Source of the DNA: Leishmania mexicana MHOM/GT/2001/U1103
Lineage: Eukaryota > Euglenozoa > Kinetoplastea > Trypanosomatida > Trypanosomatidae
Direction of reading: 5' to 3'
NCBI RefSeq assembly: GCF_000234665.1
Contig: NC_018308.1
Location: 26,420 to 90,419 of the forward strand
DNA length: 64,000 nt
Below, piece after piece: positions 10,631 through 19,921 of this stretch. The notes under the pieces were generated by a model, which made no database searches, had not been told where the DNA came from, and saw only the letters and a program-made list of their open reading frames with translations. A program made the translations under genes and the position numbers. The stretch's first letter is position 1. The number at the start of each line of letters is the position of its first letter.

Positions 10631-11953
10631 GCGTAACCCTGTCCTGCCCATGCACCTGCATGCGTGTATGAGAGAAGTGGGGGAGGGGGAGGGGGGAGTA
10701 CAGCGCGCAGGGCGGCGCCGTGTGTGCGCGTGGGCCGCTCCTCCTTTTTTCTCTTGATGGTAAGGAGGGGCCCGGATGACGTCAGGGGGCACCTCAGAGA
10801 GTGGTGTCGCAGAGTCTAGTGCCCACTCTGCGGGCAAGTCAAGCAGCTCCCCCCCCCCCACTAACCCCTGCCAAGTGCACAACCGCTTTTGGTGATGACA
10901 GGGTCAAGTGCCCACGACGCGCGGGAGGTCACGGCGACGGACCGCTCCCGATGTCGGTGGTCAGGTCGTGGATGGCGTGGTGTCGGAGCGACCGGCGACA
11001 GTGCGCACGCTGGTACCATCCATATAGCAGGCGAGGTGCCAACGTGACTCGAGCGTATCCCACTTGGCCCTCGCACTGCCTACTGGTGGGTGGGCCTGAG
11101 CCACCCCGAGGGGGGATCCACCAGCTGGTGACCGGGATGGTGGGGGAGCGGCTGTGCGGCGATATCTGCGGAGAGGCGGGCGGGTAGAGGCTGAGGGCGG
11201 GGGGAGGGCGTGCTCTCAGCTGACGGAGTCTGTGCTTTGGTGCACCGCGTGTGTAGCGCGGCTGCCTCGCACCACGCGACGGGGCCTGTGGCAGAATCCC
11301 GGGGGGAGGCGTCGAGGGGCGCTTGGCCCACGTTGGGACCGCAGAGAAGCGGACACGTTTGGAGAGGGAAAACGATGAAGAATGTGGAGTGGGGCAAGTG
11401 CTCATAGGGCGACGCCCTCCTACCCGCAGACGGACATGCAGGCGTGCGCACGCGTTGACATGAAACCCCTCCATCAACCACATTTGTTTACGGGTTGTGC
11501 ACGGCGCGCCTTTGCCTCTTGATAAGCTGTTGCGATTTGTATCCCAGCTCCATTCACACGCTCTGAAGAACCACATGCCAACATACGACGCGCGGTCAAA
11601 GGATTATCTAGGTTCCCTCGACAAGGACCACTGCCATGCTCCGCCTGTGCCCCTCCGCCCCCCCCCTCCACTCCTCCTCCGCACGCTTTCCTGCCACCTC
11701 TCTCTCTCTCGTGCATTTGTGTGTGGCGGCGGCCTTATCCATTGCTTGCGCTCCACCGTCACACCCCAACCCAACAGGGACGACTCAACGGCATCGTGTC
11801 TTGCTTCCCACCGCGAATAACGTGACGCGCACCGCACGCACCCGCCCGCCCCCCTCGGTCGCTGTTTCCATTGTTCGGTTCTGCACCCGTGTTTTGTGCC
11901 CCTTCACTCCTTGACTCCGCCAAAACACATTCTCTGATGCAGAGAGGCAGACC
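10631..11953. other. Long spacer with candidate retroposon
   Basis: About 1.3 kb with no supported gene. The stretch 10860-11500 differs in base character from ordinary spacers (G-rich on the + strand, few pyrimidine runs) and is listed separately. Pyrimidine tracts at about 11636-11720 and 11840-11900 precede the next gene. Confidence 0.5.
10860..11500. mobile_element. Candidate SIDER-like degenerate retroposon
   Basis: A roughly 0.6-kb G-rich segment in the 3' flank of the 1856-aa gene. Size, position in a 3' UTR, lack of coding potential and composition unlike the neighbouring pyrimidine-rich spacers fit the extinct SIDER elements of Leishmania. A short piece at 11217-11232 (AGCTGACGGAGTCTG) recurs at about 16218-16232 in another 3' flank. 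I cannot confirm family membership without comparing to a SIDER consensus, and I see no clear poly-A tail or target-site duplication. Confidence 0.3.
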
Positions 11954-13711
11954 ATGGACCGAAATTGCCCTTCGTGCACCTCACGTCGCCGCGCATGCGC
12001 GCCGTGGCGACGCAGAGTGCTGCTCGTGTGTGCATGGGCAGTAACTGGGGTTCTGATAAGCAACTGCGCACTTGCCTGGCCACAGTTTCTTTACGTGAGG
12101 CGTCGCGAAGAGCTGCCTGCGCCAGTGCAGACGGATGCGGATGACGCGCACGCGCGTATATCCCCTCGGCTGTTCCCCGGTACAGAGGAGCGTGGAGAGC
12201 AAGCCCGCATGCTCTGGGCGGAGGCCGAGGCAAAGGGGCGACTGAGTCCGTGCTGGAAGCGCTCCCTGCAGCTTCTGCATGCCAAGTGCGCCGAGGTGCG
12301 GAACGAGGACACAATGCGCAGTCGACTGGCCCTCTTTATGGCCACGTGTGACGCGAGTAGCGACGGACGCGCCCACCCGAGCTTCCATTGTGGTGGCTCT
12401 GCTGCTACGCAGCTGTCAGAGCTGTCGGCTCATGCGGTGCGTCAGTGCGTGCAAGGGTTGTCCGACAGCGCCTACGCAGCCTTCTTGCAGTACCGCCTTC
12501 ACGCTGACGTGCTGTGCGCCTATTTGGAGGAGGAGTTGTACCAGCAGCGCACTGAAGCCGCGGTCGCCGCAATGCACCTTCAGATGCACCGCAGCTCACA
12601 CATGCTGACGGCGCTGCAGCACTCTGGCGCGGAGGTGGTGGCCCTCATGAAGGACTCGCAGACGCTCCAGCAAGAGTCGCGCGACGCTGCGTCGTCCTTG
12701 CTCCATCAGCTCGGCCTTCTCCATAACGGCCAGGCGGCGGCACTGCAGTCTCTGCAGCAGGCCGTCAGTGACATTTTGCGGACCAGCAGTCACACCGACG
12801 CGGCGCTCGGCGAGCTGCACACGCGCGTGCAGGGGGCCGCTGCCGATGCGCTCGCCTCTGTTCAGGCCCTCAGCCAGGAGACGTTCAAGCGGTTTGCCGA
12901 GGTGGAGGCGCAAACACGCGGTGTGGTGCGGCTCATGCAGCAAATGGACACTCTGCATCAACTGCTGGCCCGGCAGCGGCCTCCGCGGCATCGCGTGGCT
13001 TGGGTGCTTGGATGCATTTGTGGTGCCCTGGCTCTCACATGCCTCCCGCAGACGGCAGCGGCGCGGTTGCCAGCGACCTTGCTCACCGTCGCCGGGTGTG
13101 TTGGGGTACCGCTGCTGCGGTGGTGGACCGGGCAGGTGCGGTGGCTCTTCCTGCACGAAACGGCGTGGGAGTCCCTCTGCTTGTCGTTGGCGGTGGGGCT
13201 TGTTAGCTACTGCGCCTACCGCTACACACCGTCCGACACGTGTCGGCACCGAAGCCTGGCGCGGGAGGAGGCAATACGCGTGTGGGGTGAGCTACAGCTA
13301 CAGCAGCAGGTGGAGCAGCAGCAGCAGCAGCTTGGTGGTTCACTGCTGCAACCGTATGTGCCTCAAATCCCCATCCTGGGCCTTCAGTCCCACCCACGCA
13401 TGGTGCGGAGCGGTGCACCTGAGGCATCCCTGAGTGTCGCCCACGCATGGCCTCCGCTGTCCATCGTGGTGTCTCCACGCGACGACGAGGTGGAAGCGAC
13501 CTCGACCACAGCCGACGGCTCCCACTGCACCGCATCCAGCGAGGGCTCTGTGAGTGTACCGGACGAGGTGTCCAGCGCTGCGAGCACACCAAACCGCAAG
13601 CGCAGTCGTCCGTGCGCCGCAGGCGACGACGCCGCTCGCCATCACGCCACGGCCCGCACCAGGCGCTCGACGGCACACAGCACCTGCCGAACGACGCGCA
13701 GGAAAGGATAA
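11954..13711 (+). CDS. GEX1: KAR5/GEX1/Brambleberry-family nuclear fusion protein
   Basis: A 585-residue membrane protein matching the family that drives nuclear-envelope fusion after gamete fusion (yeast Kar5, plant and algal GEX1, fish Brambleberry). The N-terminus has a hydrophobic signal (about residues 20-42). A Cys-rich domain starts with CW at residue 100, then Cys112, followed by RSRLAL, a Cys, a SDGR turn, further Cys residues, and CAYLEEELYQQRTE near residue 195. The Cys spacing and the R-S-R-[FL]-A and [IL]-C-x-x-L motifs are the family pattern. Next is a long coiled coil (about 200-340), then hydrophobic segments between about 346 and 425, and a polar tail with a poly-Gln run near 455. 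The order signal, Cys domain, coiled coil, C-terminal membrane segments is characteristic. Function in Leishmania is inferred. Confidence 0.82.
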   Translation: MDRNCPSCTSRRRACAPWRRRVLLVCAWAVTGVLISNCALAWPQFLYVRRREELPAPVQTDADDAHARISPRLFPGTEERGEQARMLWAEAEAKGRLSPCWKRSLQLLHAKCAEVRNEDTMRSRLALFMATCDASSDGRAHPSFHCGGSAATQLSELSAHAVRQCVQGLSDSAYAAFLQYRLHADVLCAYLEEELYQQRTEAAVAAMHLQMHRSSHMLTALQHSGAEVVALMKDSQTLQQESRDAASSLLHQLGLLHNGQAAALQSLQQAVSDILRTSSHTDAALGELHTRVQGAAADALASVQALSQETFKRFAEVEAQTRGVVRLMQQMDTLHQLLARQRPPRHRVAWVLGCICGALALTCLPQTAAARLPATLLTVAGCVGVPLLRWWTGQVRWLFLHETAWESLCLSLAVGLVSYCAYRYTPSDTCRHRSLAREEAIRVWGELQLQQQVEQQQQQLGGSLLQPYVPQIPILGLQSHPRMVRSGAPEASLSVAHAWPPLSIVVSPRDDEVEATSTTADGSHCTASSEGSVSVPDEVSSAASTPNRKRSRPCAAGDDAARHHATARTRRSTAHSTCRTTRRKG

Positions 13712-14841
13712 GCTCCCTTTTTCCCGCCTCGGATGCGCGTATTCCTGTGTGCGTGGTGAGTGGCGTCTCTGCGCCGGTCCTCCACTTCCATCCAGCTTGT
13801 GTGTATGTGTGTCTGAGCTCCTCTCTCTACCCCCTAGCCTCCCTCCCTCCCTCCCTCCCCGCCTTCTCCGCAGCTTTCTGCTCTTCTTTTGGTTTTCCGC
13901 TTCTCCTGGAGCGGAGGGTTCAGCAGAGAGGGGAAAGGGGGAGGAGGCGTACTTAGTCCGTGCGATACTGCGCAGTGTAGGCCCTGTGACGCTGCACCCT
14001 TCTGCTTCCTCCTCCCTCCTCCCTCCCCCAACCATCAACCCTGCCCTGCTGGCCGGATATTGGGCACGCACACCCACACGGCCCCTCCGCTCCCTCGCTC
14101 TCTATTCGTTATCCATCCCCCTACCCCTCCCTCCCCCTCTTCGCTGGTTTATTCCCCGTTTCCACCCACGCTTGTACGGACTCTCGTCCATCTGAAGCAG
14201 ACCCCCCCCCGCAAGCCGGGTGGAGGAGGAGGCGGAGGTTTTGGACCGACCTCCCTCTCTTTCTGTTCCCCTCCGGCCACACGAGGCCTGGTCCCGCTGC
14301 TGCACGTGAAAGTGCCACTTGCCGCTCGCAGCACAGGACACATTCCTTGATACCCATCAGGGCGTAATGTGCCATGTCCTTCCATGCTTCTCTTTCCCTG
14401 TGCGCCGCCGCCACCACCTCCATGCAAGTTACTCTCCACTCTCGCTGCACCTCGGCAACTCGCCATATCCACTATCACGTGCTCCTCTCCGTACCGCGCC
14501 TGCGCTGCCTGTGCGCGGCGGATTTGGTGTGGGGCGACGCAGCGCCGACAAGCGTACAAACGCCGACGCTGTGGGACACCAAATCCATCGACCAGGTGCC
14601 GGTGACACGCCGGTGCACTAGCACAGAGGCACCCGTACTTTGCCGCGCGTCCCTTACAGCTCACACTGTCGTCTCCCCTCTGATCGTCGCACATCTACGC
14701 ACGTCTTTGATCGGCAAGCAAAGGTTTTTGAAACCGTGACGTCGATCCACGCCTCAGTGCAGCAGCGACGCGTCTCTGTAGGGCCGCCTTCTCCTGAGCA
14801 AACTCGAAACGCCTTATCCATCAACCTCCGCCCCCCCCCCA
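13712..14841. other. Intergenic spacer
   Basis: About 1.1 kb with no convincing gene; a 121-residue frame starting at 14374 lacks protein-like features. Pyrimidine tracts at about 13820-13870, 14003-14035 and 14105-14150 and a C run just before the ATG at 14842 are visible. Confidence 0.45.
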
Positions 14842-15885
14842 ATGCTGGCTTGCAGTCTAAAGCAGGCAGATCGCACTCGCAGCGACGCCTCGCCGGTGGC
14901 TGTGGAGGAGCTGGGCGGGTGGGCCTCTGTTGCGGAGGCGCTTCTCGTAGAGTGCGCATGCGCCGCCCTCGTCGACGTCTCGGAGCCGTCCGCGCGGGCT
15001 CGGCTGGTTGTCGAGTACGCCGACTCTCTTGTGGCACTTGCGCACACACATGCAGCTGACACGGCCGCGCTGCAACGTCGCGCCGCCACCGCCGAGGCGA
15101 AGCGGAGTGACGCCCTCACACATCAACTGCACGCTGCTGTTCAAGAATGTGAGACGGCGGGAGCCAACCTTGACTCCGAGCGCACCTCTCGTGCCGCCTT
15201 GGAGGAAGAATCGCGTCGCTTGTTAGATGAGCTGCTGACCACGCAGGAGGAAAGGGAGGCGCTGCGAGCGGAGCGAACGGCCGTGTGGTGCGCCGTGCGG
15301 GAGGCGCACGCGGTGGCAGGCATCACGTGCGCCGCCAAGGCGACGGTGGAAGAACATGCCCGCGCATTGTGTGAGTGGGTGAGGAGCGCGCAGGCGGAGC
15401 TGGCCAGCCCCCCTGCGCTTGTGGAGGCCACTACCCCGCTACCAGTCACTGTCGCTCCTTATCAGCCGGCGCGTCTGCTGTACCGCCGTATTCTTCCTAC
15501 CACCCCGATGAACCCCGTTACTGCCTCCCTTTTGCGAGTTAAGGAGCAGGTGCAGCAGATGCGCGAGCCCTCTGTAGCGGAACTCCAGCGGGCGGTGGGC
15601 ATGTATCGACATCGGGGTGACGAAGCGGCAGCACCGCTGACGCCGTCACCGCAAACACGGGCGGCAACGGCAACAGCGACCGTGTCGACTCCCGCACCTC
15701 TCCCGGTGAATCGATCGCTGGGCCGGCCTCGCTCCTGCACACCCCATCGCAGCACGAACAGCTCTGCAGCGAAGCGGGAGGAGGATGTGGTTGCTTCGCC
15801 GCCCTGGCGCACTCGCATGATGAAGCTGCAGGAGGAACTGAAGGGGCTGCGGCGGGAATTAGGCACGGCAAGCGCCTCCCCGTGA
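14842..15885 (+). CDS. Coiled-coil protein of unknown function
   Basis: A 347-residue protein that I cannot assign. Residues about 20-195 are Ala/Glu/Arg-rich and helical with long heptad-like stretches, so a coiled coil is likely. Residues about 205-240 contain a more conserved-looking segment (ARLLYRRILPTTPMNP). After a Thr/Pro/Ala-rich linker (about 260-310), a second short helix ends the protein (MMKLQEELKGLRREL). This architecture resembles cytoskeletal or flagellar coiled-coil proteins of trypanosomatids, but nothing in the sequence proves that. The ATG is the first in frame, directly after a pyrimidine tract. Confidence 0.65.
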   Translation: MLACSLKQADRTRSDASPVAVEELGGWASVAEALLVECACAALVDVSEPSARARLVVEYADSLVALAHTHAADTAALQRRAATAEAKRSDALTHQLHAAVQECETAGANLDSERTSRAALEEESRRLLDELLTTQEEREALRAERTAVWCAVREAHAVAGITCAAKATVEEHARALCEWVRSAQAELASPPALVEATTPLPVTVAPYQPARLLYRRILPTTPMNPVTASLLRVKEQVQQMREPSVAELQRAVGMYRHRGDEAAAPLTPSPQTRAATATATVSTPAPLPVNRSLGRPRSCTPHRSTNSSAAKREEDVVASPPWRTRMMKLQEELKGLRRELGTASASP

Positions 15886-16540
15886 CTCTGCGGAGGAACA
15901 GCAACATTTTTGGACCGTATACTTCTGTGAAGCGTGCGTCAAGGTCTGCTCCTTTTGCCTACTCCTGCTCCCCTCCCCGCGTGCCCCCCCAACCACTTCC
16001 GCTGCTCAACGGCTGTTGAGGGAAGAGGGGGAGTGAGCAGGTAGCGGGTAGCAGGAGAGAGGAGACGAAGGCGGGGCGGGGCGCGGGTGAGCCGCACGTC
16101 GGCGCGTGTACATGCACAACTCTGCAAGAAGAAGGCGTACACCAATCGATGTGTGAGGCGCGGTGCACTGTGTGTGTCTCTGTGGGTTCGTTACTATGCA
16201 GCGGCGTTGCGGCTGTCTCAGCTGACGGAGTCTGAGTGAAGGGAAAGAAGGAAGAGGAAGAAAAGGGCGCACGGACGCGGACTCACGTCTGCGCCTGCAC
16301 GTCTGCGCCCTACTGCACCCATCGCCTACCCCCTCCCCCCCCTTCCTAGTCACCTTGTCTCGGCTTTGCGGCGCACCAACTCTCTGCATGTCCGGCTGCC
16401 TCCTCGGCTACCTATTCCTCCCCTGCCCCTGCCCTTCTGCGCCGTCTTTTCATTCCCTTTCCACTCCGCGAGTGGGCTCTTTGGCCTGCGCCTGCTGCAG
16501 TACACGCAGACACAATCGTAGTTGAAAGGACGCCGCGGCC
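15886..16540. other. Intergenic spacer
   Basis: No gene supported. It contains the short motif near 16218-16232 shared with 11217-11232, and pyrimidine tracts at about 16320-16350 and 16390-16470 preceding the RRP40 gene. Confidence 0.5.
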
Positions 16541-17539
16541 ATGTCTACGGTGTCCACCAGCTCCATCCCAAGTAGAGGGATCACGGAGCTTGCCCCTTTA
16601 AGGGGGCACGTGTGCCTGCCTGGAGAACCGGTGCTGATGACGCAGCCCGGCGTCGTGGTGGCGATCGGAGGTGGCCTTCGGCTGCTTGCCCAGCCCACAC
16701 CCACACCCAGCGCTGATGGCGCATCGCAGGCCCTCACAGACGTCTTCCTTTCTGAGTACTGTGCCCCCCTTCAGCGCGGAAGCCATCATCTTCACACACA
16801 CGTTCCCCGGTACACAGTGCCGACGCCGGCGAGTAGACGATACACCCCCCGCGCCGGTGATCCGGTGCTTGCCATTATTGCCCGTAAAGTGAGCCAGCAC
16901 TATTACTACTGCTACATTGGTGGCTCCGCCCTGGCCTACATGGACGCCTTGGCGTTTGACGGCGCCACGAAGGTGAGCCGACCGCGGCTGGTGGAGGGCG
17001 ATGTTGTGTACTGCTACGTGAAGCCTCGTGCTGGATCAAACTACGTCGAAGGCGTACATCGGTCGGTGGCCAGTGGGGTATTTGACACAACTGGCGAAGT
17101 CGAGGTGAGCTGCACAGCGGCAGAGGTTGGGCTGCCGCCCAAGGACTGGACATCCGGGGAAGCCGTCTTCGGTCCGTTGCAGGGCGGTCGCGTTCTGCAC
17201 CTCCCACTGGCGTACGTGCGTCGTCTGCTCACACCCCTGGGCTCATCCCCAGACAAGGCATCAGCACAGCAGCGAAAGCGTGGTCACACGGAAGGCGAAG
17301 GCGGTGATGGCGATGAAGTCCCCGCCTCGTACCTCCTTCAGCTGCTGGGGCGCAGAGTGCCCTTCGAGGTGGCTGTCGGCCTCAACGGACTCGTGTGGGT
17401 GCGGGGGCTCTCTAGCGAGGCTGACGCCACGGCCGCTGCCCGGCGCACTGTCGCCGTAAGCTCGTGCATCTCCGAGGCGCAGTACGACGTCACTCGCGCC
17501 GAGATGGAGGCCCGCGTCGAGGTGTACTTTCCTTCCTGA
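16541..17539 (+). CDS. RRP40: Exosome complex cap subunit RRP40
   Basis: RRP40/EXOSC3-type subunit of the RNA exosome, the 3'-5' RNA processing and decay complex; RRP40 is one of three S1/KH cap proteins guiding RNA to the core. The protein is 332 residues. Residues about 15-45 form the N-terminal beta domain (LCLPGEPVL-like segment), residues about 100-175 the S1-type domain (YTPRAGDPVLAIIARK, then GGSALAYMDALAFDGATK), and about 190-325 the KH-type domain with the RRP40 hallmark VGLNGLVWV. The S1 region and GxNGxxWV motif separate it from RRP4 and CSL4. An inserted charged stretch (about 245-265) is a lineage-type loop. Start is the first ATG. Confidence 0.9.
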   Translation: MSTVSTSSIPSRGITELAPLRGHVCLPGEPVLMTQPGVVVAIGGGLRLLAQPTPTPSADGASQALTDVFLSEYCAPLQRGSHHLHTHVPRYTVPTPASRRYTPRAGDPVLAIIARKVSQHYYYCYIGGSALAYMDALAFDGATKVSRPRLVEGDVVYCYVKPRAGSNYVEGVHRSVASGVFDTTGEVEVSCTAAEVGLPPKDWTSGEAVFGPLQGGRVLHLPLAYVRRLLTPLGSSPDKASAQQRKRGHTEGEGGDGDEVPASYLLQLLGRRVPFEVAVGLNGLVWVRGLSSEADATAAARRTVAVSSCISEAQYDVTRAEMEARVEVYFPS

Positions 17540-18514
17540 CGCGAAACCGCACGGGAACAGGCACACGCACCCCCTCATGCGCCGCGCGTACATGTGCGTG
17601 TGTGGCTTGTGAACAGGAAACGAATAATGTCCATCTGACGCCGTCCCTCTCTCCTCCGCTGGGGCCTCTCCGGCCCCCGCCTCTTCTCCTTTGTTCCACC
17701 ATCTCTCCGCTCCCGTGCGCGCAGCACTTGACCTGGGAGAGAGAAACCGTGTTCGACACGAGACAGCGCTCCACGCCCACGGACGTGCCGGGGGGAGGGG
17801 GGGGGCGAGGAAATGGGAGACGCGGTGGAGAGTCAGAGGCTGGAGGAGGGCGGCGAGAGGAACACTAACTACACAAGAAGAAAGAGCGTGCCATGCTTAC
17901 AGCGCGTACTGGCAGTCGCTGCCCTCTGTGTCACGGAGAACTCATGCTTCGCCTACCGCGCAAACAGCCGTGCAGGCGGTGCTTGCGTACGTTTGTGTGT
18001 GGGGGGCGGCGACAAATGACACAACAGCAAGAGAAAGGGAATGGTGGAGGGGCGCGCCGTGCCGCCGAGTATCGCCGCCTCCTTCATGAAGATGTGCACT
18101 CAACCACCTCCCCCCTCCCGCCTTCTTCCAAGCCTTGGCTCCACCCTCCATCTCATTTTTCGCTCTGTTCGCTGTTGGGGCACACCGCACGCCGGCCCGT
18201 CCTGCCGCCTTTCAGTCCTCGGCGTCTGCACCGTCGAACACACGCATACCGGGATACACGAAACTGCAACGAAGGAGGCAACAAGGGTAACAAGAAAAAG
18301 AAGAAAGCCACCTGTGCACTGAGCCTCCACTCGAAGTCACCGATCTGCTCCACCACACATCACGTGTGTCTCTTCCCCCTCTCCTCCTCCCCCTCCCTCC
18401 CAGCTCTCGAGGTACCCTTGCACCCCCCCCCTCTATCCGATACCTCTCCGTGCATCCTCCTCCACGGTTGCACGTCGGATACAAAGTGCACGCACAGATA
18501 TCCGCACATACGCG
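17540..18514. other. Intergenic spacer
   Basis: No convincing gene. A frame from 17893 contains CPLC and CRRC pairs but continues into low-complexity sequence (see rejected items). Pyrimidine tracts lie at about 17642-17715 and 18363-18430. Confidence 0.45.
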
Positions 18515-18982
18515 ATGCCGGACTTCAGCCAGTTTATCAAGTACCTCAACGCCAACCTCCACGCACCGACTGGTCAGTACGCGGCGCAGGGCGGAAAGGG
18601 CGCTGGTGGGGCTGGTGGTGCAACCGAGGCTGCGACCCCTGCTTCCCATGGTGACACCTCTGCCTTCACCCGCTCCTGCGACACAACGTGGCGGGTGCTG
18701 CTGCCGAGCGATGCAGCTGCAAAGGAAAGCGGGACACGATCCAGCGGCCCATCCGCTGCGGCGGCCGCCGCCCACACATCCCCATCGCACCCCTCCGTGA
18801 CCATTGGGCGGATGATGGTGTCCACAGAGGACCGATGGCGTATTCAGGCACAGATGCGCCGTGAGGAAGCGCGCAGTGGGCAGGCGCGGAAGGAGTACAA
18901 CAAGAAGGTGACGCGTGCCATCAAGGTAACGAAGGGGCCGTCCGAAAACGCCTTCCCCCCAGGTCGTGGCCGTCCGTTGTAG
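18515..18982 (+). CDS. Small unknown protein
   Basis: A 155-residue frame I do not recognise. The N-terminus (MPDFSQFIKYLNANLH) looks helical. A Gly/Ala/Ser-rich low-complexity middle follows (about 25-95), then a basic helical C-terminal part (about 100-140) rich in Arg, Lys and Glu with MRREEARSGQARKEYNKK. It sits directly after a strong pyrimidine tract, consistent with a separately trans-spliced gene. The basic helix could bind nucleic acid or protein, but no specific role can be supported. Confidence 0.6.
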   Translation: MPDFSQFIKYLNANLHAPTGQYAAQGGKGAGGAGGATEAATPASHGDTSAFTRSCDTTWRVLLPSDAAAKESGTRSSGPSAAAAAAHTSPSHPSVTIGRMMVSTEDRWRIQAQMRREEARSGQARKEYNKKVTRAIKVTKGPSENAFPPGRGRPL

Positions 18983-19921
18983 TGTACGCTGTGAGACCGC
19001 GACAGGGTTGCGGTGTCTGTTGAGCCAGTATGGGCAAACAGCGTCGCCGACTCGTGAACACAGATGCAAGCACACCCGCACACTGCCGCAGCGCAGGGAC
19101 CCGTGTGTGCTTGCGTGTGCGAGTCAGAGGAGGGAAGGGCGGCGGTGTGACCCAGCACACACACACACCTCACCGCTGGTACCTCACGTGTAGGCCCCTC
19201 TTCCTTTCCGTTTGTTCTTGATAAGAGTGGCAGCGCTCTCCTCACTGCCAGCGTGGGCGTAGCGTCGATGCCTCCTCCGCCCTCCTTCTCCTCCTCGGGC
19301 GAGGAAGCGCGAGGGAGGTGCCCTTGAAAGGGAATGGGTGAATCTAATGAAATAGAGATGGCGAGCAAGCGGGAGAGCTGTCGCCTGCCGCAGCCTGACT
19401 GGGCGTGTGTGCGTGTGTGGGGGAGGGGGGAGGTGGAGGGAGGGGCTGGCCTCCACAGACGCCGTTGCGCATGCCTATTCGATACCGGAAGCGCTGGGTT
19501 TTGCTCTCCGTGTCCCACGACTTTGTTTGCGACTCTGCCGGCCTCCCCCCTCCTCCGTGTCCTCCGTCCCTCCCTTTCACACACGTGCATACAATCCTCC
19601 CATGGGAGGTGGAGGCGTCTTCTCGGCTCTCCTTATTCTTCTCTTCTACTTCGATGTCACCGTCTGCCTGTATTGTGCCCTGCACGTTCTGAGCCTGCCT
19701 GCGTACATGCATGCGTGTGTGTGTGCGTGTGCCTCTCTCCCTCTCCACTGACACTTCGCGTGTTCGAAAGCCTGCTAGACACGTGAAGCTTGTGTGTGCA
19801 TAGAGATACACACACACACGTCTGCGCGCGTAACACACAACCCGATTAGAGACACACCCTTTAGACCCGTCCTCGCGCAACCACACCGACTTCTCGGGCT
19901 CTTTTGCTTTGCGCGCATCCG
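18983..19921. other. Intergenic spacer
   Basis: No gene supported. Visible are (CA)n runs near 19157-19168 and 19808-19820, TG-rich DNA near 19715-19730, and pyrimidine runs at about 19546-19575. Confidence 0.45.

Noticed and set aside
14374..14739. ATG frame of about 121 codons
   Set aside because: No domain and spacer-like composition in the pyrimidine-rich leader of the next gene. Cannot exclude a small gene, but no support.
17893..18654. ATG frame with CPLC and CRRC pairs resembling a zinc ribbon
   Set aside because: The pairs are followed by low-complexity sequence including a poly-Lys run, and the frame ends inside the real gene at 18515 in another frame. Probably chance.
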